NCBI RefSeq assembly: GCF_004795035.1
Contig: NZ_SSBK01000036.1
Span: 1 to 64,000, forward strand
Source of the DNA: Streptomyces sp. A0958
GTDB taxonomy: Bacteria > Actinomycetota > Actinomycetes > Streptomycetales > Streptomycetaceae
Direction of reading: 5' to 3'
DNA: 64,000 nt
Shown: positions 60,785 through 64,000 of the stretch, piece by piece
How the letters are laid out: each line of letters opens with the position of its first letter
Position numbering within the stretch: position 1 is the stretch's first letter
Program-made: the position numbers and the translations under genes
Notes under the pieces: generated by a model
The model's input: only the letters and a program-made list of their open reading frames with translations
What the model was told of the DNA's origin: nothing
Database searches by the model: none

Positions 60785-61366
60785 ATGCCAGCTACGCGCC
60801 CGCTCCCCGTGACCCTGACCGGCGCCCACGTCCGCGTCGAACCCCTTGCCCGCCACCACCTGGACGACCTCTTCGCCGCCGGCGGCGACGACGACGAGGT
60901 CTGGCGCTGGCTGGGCCCGACGCCCCGCACCCCGCAGGAGCTGGAGGCCAAACAGGCCGCCCTGCTCGCGGAGGAGTCCTACGTCCCCTTCGCCGTCATC
61001 CACCTGGCGAGCGGCCGGGCGGTCGGCTGGACCACGTACCTGGACATCGACGTGGCGAACGAGCACCTGGAGATCGGCTCCACCTGGTACGGCCGCGCCC
61101 ACTGGCGCTCGGCGGTCAACACCGGGACGAAGCTGCTCCTGCTCACCCACGCCTTCGAGGAGCTGGGCATGGGCCGCGTCCAGCTGAAGACCGACCACCT
61201 CAACGAGCGCTCCCAGAAGGCGATAGCCCGCCTCGGCGCCCGCCACGAGGGCGTCCTGCGCCGCCACCGCCGCCGCCCGGACGGCACCTGGCGCGACACG
61301 GTCTACTTCTCCCTGCTCGCGGACGAGTGGCCGGAGACGAAGGCGCGGTTGACGGGGTGGCTCTGA
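60785..61366 (+). CDS. GNAT family N-acetyltransferase (RimJ/RimL type)
   Basis: The 193-residue protein has the acetyltransferase fold of the RimJ/RimL group: VTLTGAHVRVEPLARHHLDD at the N-terminus, then LEIGSTWYGRAHWRSAVNT and LKTDHLNERSQKAIARLGA in the CoA region. It may modify a protein N-terminus or a small molecule. The ATG at 60785 has no clear ribosome site. Confidence 0.92.
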   Translation: MPATRPLPVTLTGAHVRVEPLARHHLDDLFAAGGDDDEVWRWLGPTPRTPQELEAKQAALLAEESYVPFAVIHLASGRAVGWTTYLDIDVANEHLEIGSTWYGRAHWRSAVNTGTKLLLLTHAFEELGMGRVQLKTDHLNERSQKAIARLGARHEGVLRRHRRRPDGTWRDTVYFSLLADEWPETKARLTGWL

Positions 61367-61475
61367 CGGCGGGGCCGCCGGGGGCTGCTGGGCGCAGGTG
61401 AGGGGGGCTCGCGTGGCTGCCGTCCCACGAGGATTCGTCATGTCACGGCCAGGTGGAGGGCGAGGTCCGCGGTGC

Positions 61476-62339
61476 TCAGATGCCCTTCCTGATCTCGGTG
61501 ATCAGTTCCGCCGATGCCTCGACCGGGAGCGCGACGGAAGCCAGTTGCCGCCAGGCATCCCTGTAGGCAGCGACCTGCTCCCGTTCCTCGATGTGCAGCG
61601 CCGAGGTCAGCCCTTCCGCGTGAACCACATCGAGGTCTGCGTGCGGGCCGAAGCCCAGAACACTGAAGCTCTCTGACTGCCCCACATGCAAAGGTGCGTT
61701 GGAGGGCACCACCTGGATGCTGATGTTCGGCCGCTTGCCCATGGTGAGGAGTCGGCCGAGCTGTTCGTGCATCAGGCCGTCGGTGCTGGACGTCGAGTAC
61801 AGGGCCTGCTCGGCGATGATCGCACGCAGGATGAGTGGTTCCGCGCGGGTAAGCATTGCCTGTCGCGCGAGACGCACCTGGACCAAGGCGTCGACGTGTG
61901 CCTCGACGGCCTCGGACATGGCCGTTGCTCGGATGATGTCGCGGGCGTACTCGCCGGTCTGGAGCAGGCCGGGGATCGCGCCCAGTTGCCATGCCGAGAC
62001 TGAATGCGCTCCGGCTTCAAGGCTGATCAGATCCTCGTACACGGGCGTGAGAACGCCTCGGTACGAGTTCCACCAGCCGTGCTGTGTCTCCTCCTTGGCC
62101 AGCATCAGCAAAGCCGCGCGGAGTTCGCCGCTCACGTCCCGCCCGAGGTCGGCGTACAGGTCGAGCAGGGCATCGATGTCCTGTGTCTTGGGCGCGCTGC
62201 GAGCCGTCTCGATCCTCGACAGCTTCGAGTACACGAAGCGGCCGTTGGACCGCTCGGCGACCTCTTTGAGGGTGAGTTCGCCGCGCAGCGCGCGCAGCTT
62301 CGCACCGAGGCGCCGACGGCGCACTGTAGGCGTGCTCAC
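61476..62339 (-). CDS. WhiJ/DUF5753-type helix-turn-helix regulator
   Basis: The 287-residue protein has an XRE helix-turn-helix (LRGELTLKEVAERSNGRFVY, about residues 18-70) and the DUF5753 domain (about 100-280) with QHGWWNSYRG and IPGLLQTGEYAR. This is the large Streptomyces family that includes WhiJ-like regulators of development and antibiotics. They usually come with a DUF397 small gene, which I do not see here, and an ATP-binding gene, which is present divergently. The region 62400-62480 upstream is AT-rich for this genome. Confidence 0.93.
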   Translation of the reverse strand: MSTPTVRRRRLGAKLRALRGELTLKEVAERSNGRFVYSKLSRIETARSAPKTQDIDALLDLYADLGRDVSGELRAALLMLAKEETQHGWWNSYRGVLTPVYEDLISLEAGAHSVSAWQLGAIPGLLQTGEYARDIIRATAMSEAVEAHVDALVQVRLARQAMLTRAEPLILRAIIAEQALYSTSSTDGLMHEQLGRLLTMGKRPNISIQVVPSNAPLHVGQSESFSVLGFGPHADLDVVHAEGLTSALHIEEREQVAAYRDAWRQLASVALPVEASAELITEIRKGI

Positions 62340-62573
62340 TTGCCCTCCCGTTCAGCGGATTGCTCCACAGTCTGCCGTGATGGCTCATCAACTGTCACCT
62401 GCGCACATGAGGCGGTGCCCCCTCTCGGCCCAGCGTGTAAAATTTCTATGCTTTAGTGTTTAGCTTGCATGGTATGTGGTCCATGAAGCACCCTGAGGTG
62501 GCGAAGATTCGAGTTTTGCGGAGCATGCGACGACATCGGTGCGCGCTGGGAAACTCACCGCGAGGGGACACGC

Positions 62574-63017
62574 ATGATCGAACAGTGGCGGACTGATTCG
62601 GCCGCCTGTTGTGCACCACCTGTTGGCCCGCCGCCCGTTCTGTTACTCGCAGGCGAGGCCCAATCCGCCAAAGCCACCCGGAACTTCGTGCGTGAGTTCG
62701 TCCCGTACCACGTTCCGGGCGTATCCGAGGAGTACGTCGAGACGGTCGCCCTGGTCGCATGCGAACTGGTCACCAACGCGATCCGCTACGGCACCGAGCC
62801 CGGCGACTCCGTACGCGTCGTGCTCGACGCCGACGACAACCGGACGCGCGTCGAGGTGCACGATCCAGTACGCCGACGCCCCCGGCCCCGGCCCGTATCC
62901 CACGAACGCGACCGTGGGCGCGGCCTGATCATCCTCGACGCACTGTGCCCCGGCGCCTGGGGAGTTGACGACGTCCCGCTCGGCAAGGCGGTATGGGCGG
63001 AGGTGAAGGCGACGTGA
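62574..63017 (+). CDS. ATP-binding protein, anti-sigma-factor-kinase fold
   Basis: The 147-residue protein has the GHKL ATPase fold of anti-sigma kinases, with the N box ELVTNAIRYG and a G box-like RGRGLIILDALCPG. It may act as a kinase on an anti-sigma antagonist or as partner of the WhiJ-type regulator, as in similar loci. It is divergent from that gene and its stop overlaps the next gene by four bases. Confidence 0.92.
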   Translation: MIEQWRTDSAACCAPPVGPPPVLLLAGEAQSAKATRNFVREFVPYHVPGVSEEYVETVALVACELVTNAIRYGTEPGDSVRVVLDADDNRTRVEVHDPVRRRPRPRPVSHERDRGRGLIILDALCPGAWGVDDVPLGKAVWAEVKAT

Positions 63018-63505
63018 TCGCGCCACGCCTCGCAGGAGGCGGCCTCGACGTGCCACCCGGTCCCGGATTCGTCGCTTCGGTGGCCGCCGCGACCGGCATC
63101 CACGGCGGCGAGGCCGGCGACCTCGCCCAGCTCCTCATCACGCACCCGGGGCCGCGCCGGACGAACGAGACGCCCGAGACCGTCGAACACGGCATGAGAC
63201 GCCTCGCGGCAGCACTGCGCCTCGGGCCCGGCGACAAACGGCCCCCGGTGATCGGCGCACGGACAGCGATCCACCGCGGGCGCGCCGCCCTCGACTACGG
63301 CCATGACCAGTACGTCATGACGATTCCTCCGCCGTCACGGGACTGGCTCGTTCTGCTCGGCGCGGGCGCCCCTTGCCGTGTCTGCCTGGTGGTCCCACCG
63401 CTCGCTCTCGGTGCCGATCAGGCCGGGACCGACGCGCACCTGCGCGAAAGCCTCGCCGCCGGCATGGTCGCGTGGGCAACCACCTACGCCCGCCGCCGCT
63501 TCTGA
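63014..63505 (+). CDS. Conserved hypothetical protein
   Basis: The 163-residue protein has no recognisable domain; it is rich in Ala/Gly/Arg, with a hydrophobic central stretch DWLVLLGAGAPCRVCLVVPP. The GTG at 63014 overlaps the TGA of the ATP-binding gene, so the two are translated together and probably work together. Confidence 0.65.
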   Translation: MIAPRLAGGGLDVPPGPGFVASVAAATGIHGGEAGDLAQLLITHPGPRRTNETPETVEHGMRRLAAALRLGPGDKRPPVIGARTAIHRGRAALDYGHDQYVMTIPPPSRDWLVLLGAGAPCRVCLVVPPLALGADQAGTDAHLRESLAAGMVAWATTYARRRF

Positions 63506-63739
63506 TCGCGGTCGGACCCAACGCCAACACGCCACGGCCCAGTGGATTACGCTGCTGGACCATGGAGACCGGGACGGCCTCGCGCCACACACGGATCGGT
63601 GACCCGGCGCCCCCTTGAGCGCCGAACGGGTCGGTTGCGGCCCGCTGTTCGAGCGAGCAACCGGAGCCGCCGCCGCGCGGGCTCCGCCTCCGTCGTGTTG
63701 ACCAGTACATGTGACACCTCATTCACGACAGGAGCACTC

Positions 63740-64000
63740 ATGACCGTCAAGACGCTGCACATCCCCACCGAGGACGGGCAGGCCGACGCCATCGCCGCCT
63801 TCCCCGACGACGGTGAGCGGCACCCCGGAGTCCTGATGTACGCGGACGCCTTCGGCATCCGGCCGGTGATCCGGGAGATGGCCCGCGAGCTGGCCGGGCA
63901 CGGCTACTACGTGCTCGTCCCCAACTTCTTCTACCGCAACGGCCCCACCCCCGTGGTCGAGCTTCCCGAGTACATCGGGGAGGAGGCCCGGCCCGCTCTC
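63740..64000 (+). CDS. Dienelactone hydrolase family protein (cut by window end)
   Basis: The first 87 residues of an alpha/beta hydrolase of the dienelactone hydrolase type: MTVKTLHIPTEDGQADAIAA, then GVLMYADAFGIRPVIREMA and GYYVLVPNFFYRNG, which leads to the nucleophile elbow beyond the window. GGAG is six bases before the ATG. The gene has no stop inside the window. Between 63506 and 63739 I see no gene. Confidence 0.9.
   Translation, partial: MTVKTLHIPTEDGQADAIAAFPDDGERHPGVLMYADAFGIRPVIREMARELAGHGYYVLVPNFFYRNGPTPVVELPEYIGEEARPAL

Noticed and set aside
63506..63739. Small gene of about 20 codons at 63561
   Set aside because: It lacks a ribosome site, and the encoded peptide has no features; treated as non-coding.

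Overview
The window is high-GC DNA with the gene style of a Streptomyces chromosome: strong third-position G/C, frequent GTG starts, many SpoIIE-type phosphatases, a WhiJ-type regulator with an ATP-binding partner, cold-shock protein plus DEAD-box helicase, and a perfect 14-bp actinobacterial parS site (GTTTCACGTGAAAC) just after aspS. The parS site suggests the segment lies in the origin-proximal part of the chromosome. I see no rRNA, tRNA, CRISPR array, prophage or intact insertion sequence. About 56 protein genes are supported, the first and last cut by the window edges.

Layout. 0-6.4 kb: pirin, an AI-2E-type membrane protein, a PAS-GAF-SpoIIE-ATPase phosphatase, and aspS with a parS site overlapping its terminator. 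6.9-18 kb: an L,D-transpeptidase lipoprotein, a two-component system, a repeat-rich VWA protein, an S4 RNA-binding protein, an oxidoreductase, two divergent membrane proteins, a MerR-PP2C fusion behind a MerR-type promoter, a universal stress protein, and a flavin-dependent monooxygenase/FMN reductase pair. 18.2-18.8 kb: a nested inverted-repeat region of about 0.5 kb. 18.8-28.8 kb (minus strand): an NfeD-like protein, a 704-residue flotillin, a 1632-residue AAA ATPase and an unusual RCK-membrane-RCK protein, which look like one functional unit. 29-34.9 kb: a PucR-type regulator, an EmrB-type MFS pump, a divergent F420-type nitroreductase/MarR pair, and a KhtT/KhtU-like cation antiporter. 35.1-37.2 kb: a second flotillin with its own NfeD-like partner. 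37.2-42.9 kb: peroxiredoxin, MFS transporter with divergent AraC regulator, a second SpoIIE phosphatase, and an acetyltransferase.

43-46 kb (minus strand): a compact operon of an XRE-type regulator, an ImmA/IrrE-type metallopeptidase, a multi-pass membrane protein and a PAP2-like membrane protein with altered catalytic residues. 46.5-55.4 kb: a mannoside-type catabolic locus, with a LacI regulator, two LacI-type operators, an ABC importer (binding protein and two permeases, no ATPase), a GH5-like hydrolase and a GH38 alpha-mannosidase. 55.4-58.4 kb: a cold-shock module. cspA has a long leader, the DEAD-box helicase has a hairpin over its ribosome binding site, and a small conserved protein follows. 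58.5-59.7 kb: two CrcB fluoride channel subunits around a DUF190 protein. 59.9-64 kb: a PGRP-type amidase, an acetyltransferase, a WhiJ-like locus, and the start of a dienelactone hydrolase.

The parts most worth pursuing are the flotillin/giant AAA ATPase/RCK cluster, the XRE-ImmA/IrrE-membrane-PAP2 operon, the MerR-PP2C fusion with its textbook 19-bp-spacer promoter, the hairpin over the helicase ribosome binding site, and several young tandem duplications, one of which copies the 3' end of the PAP2-like gene.
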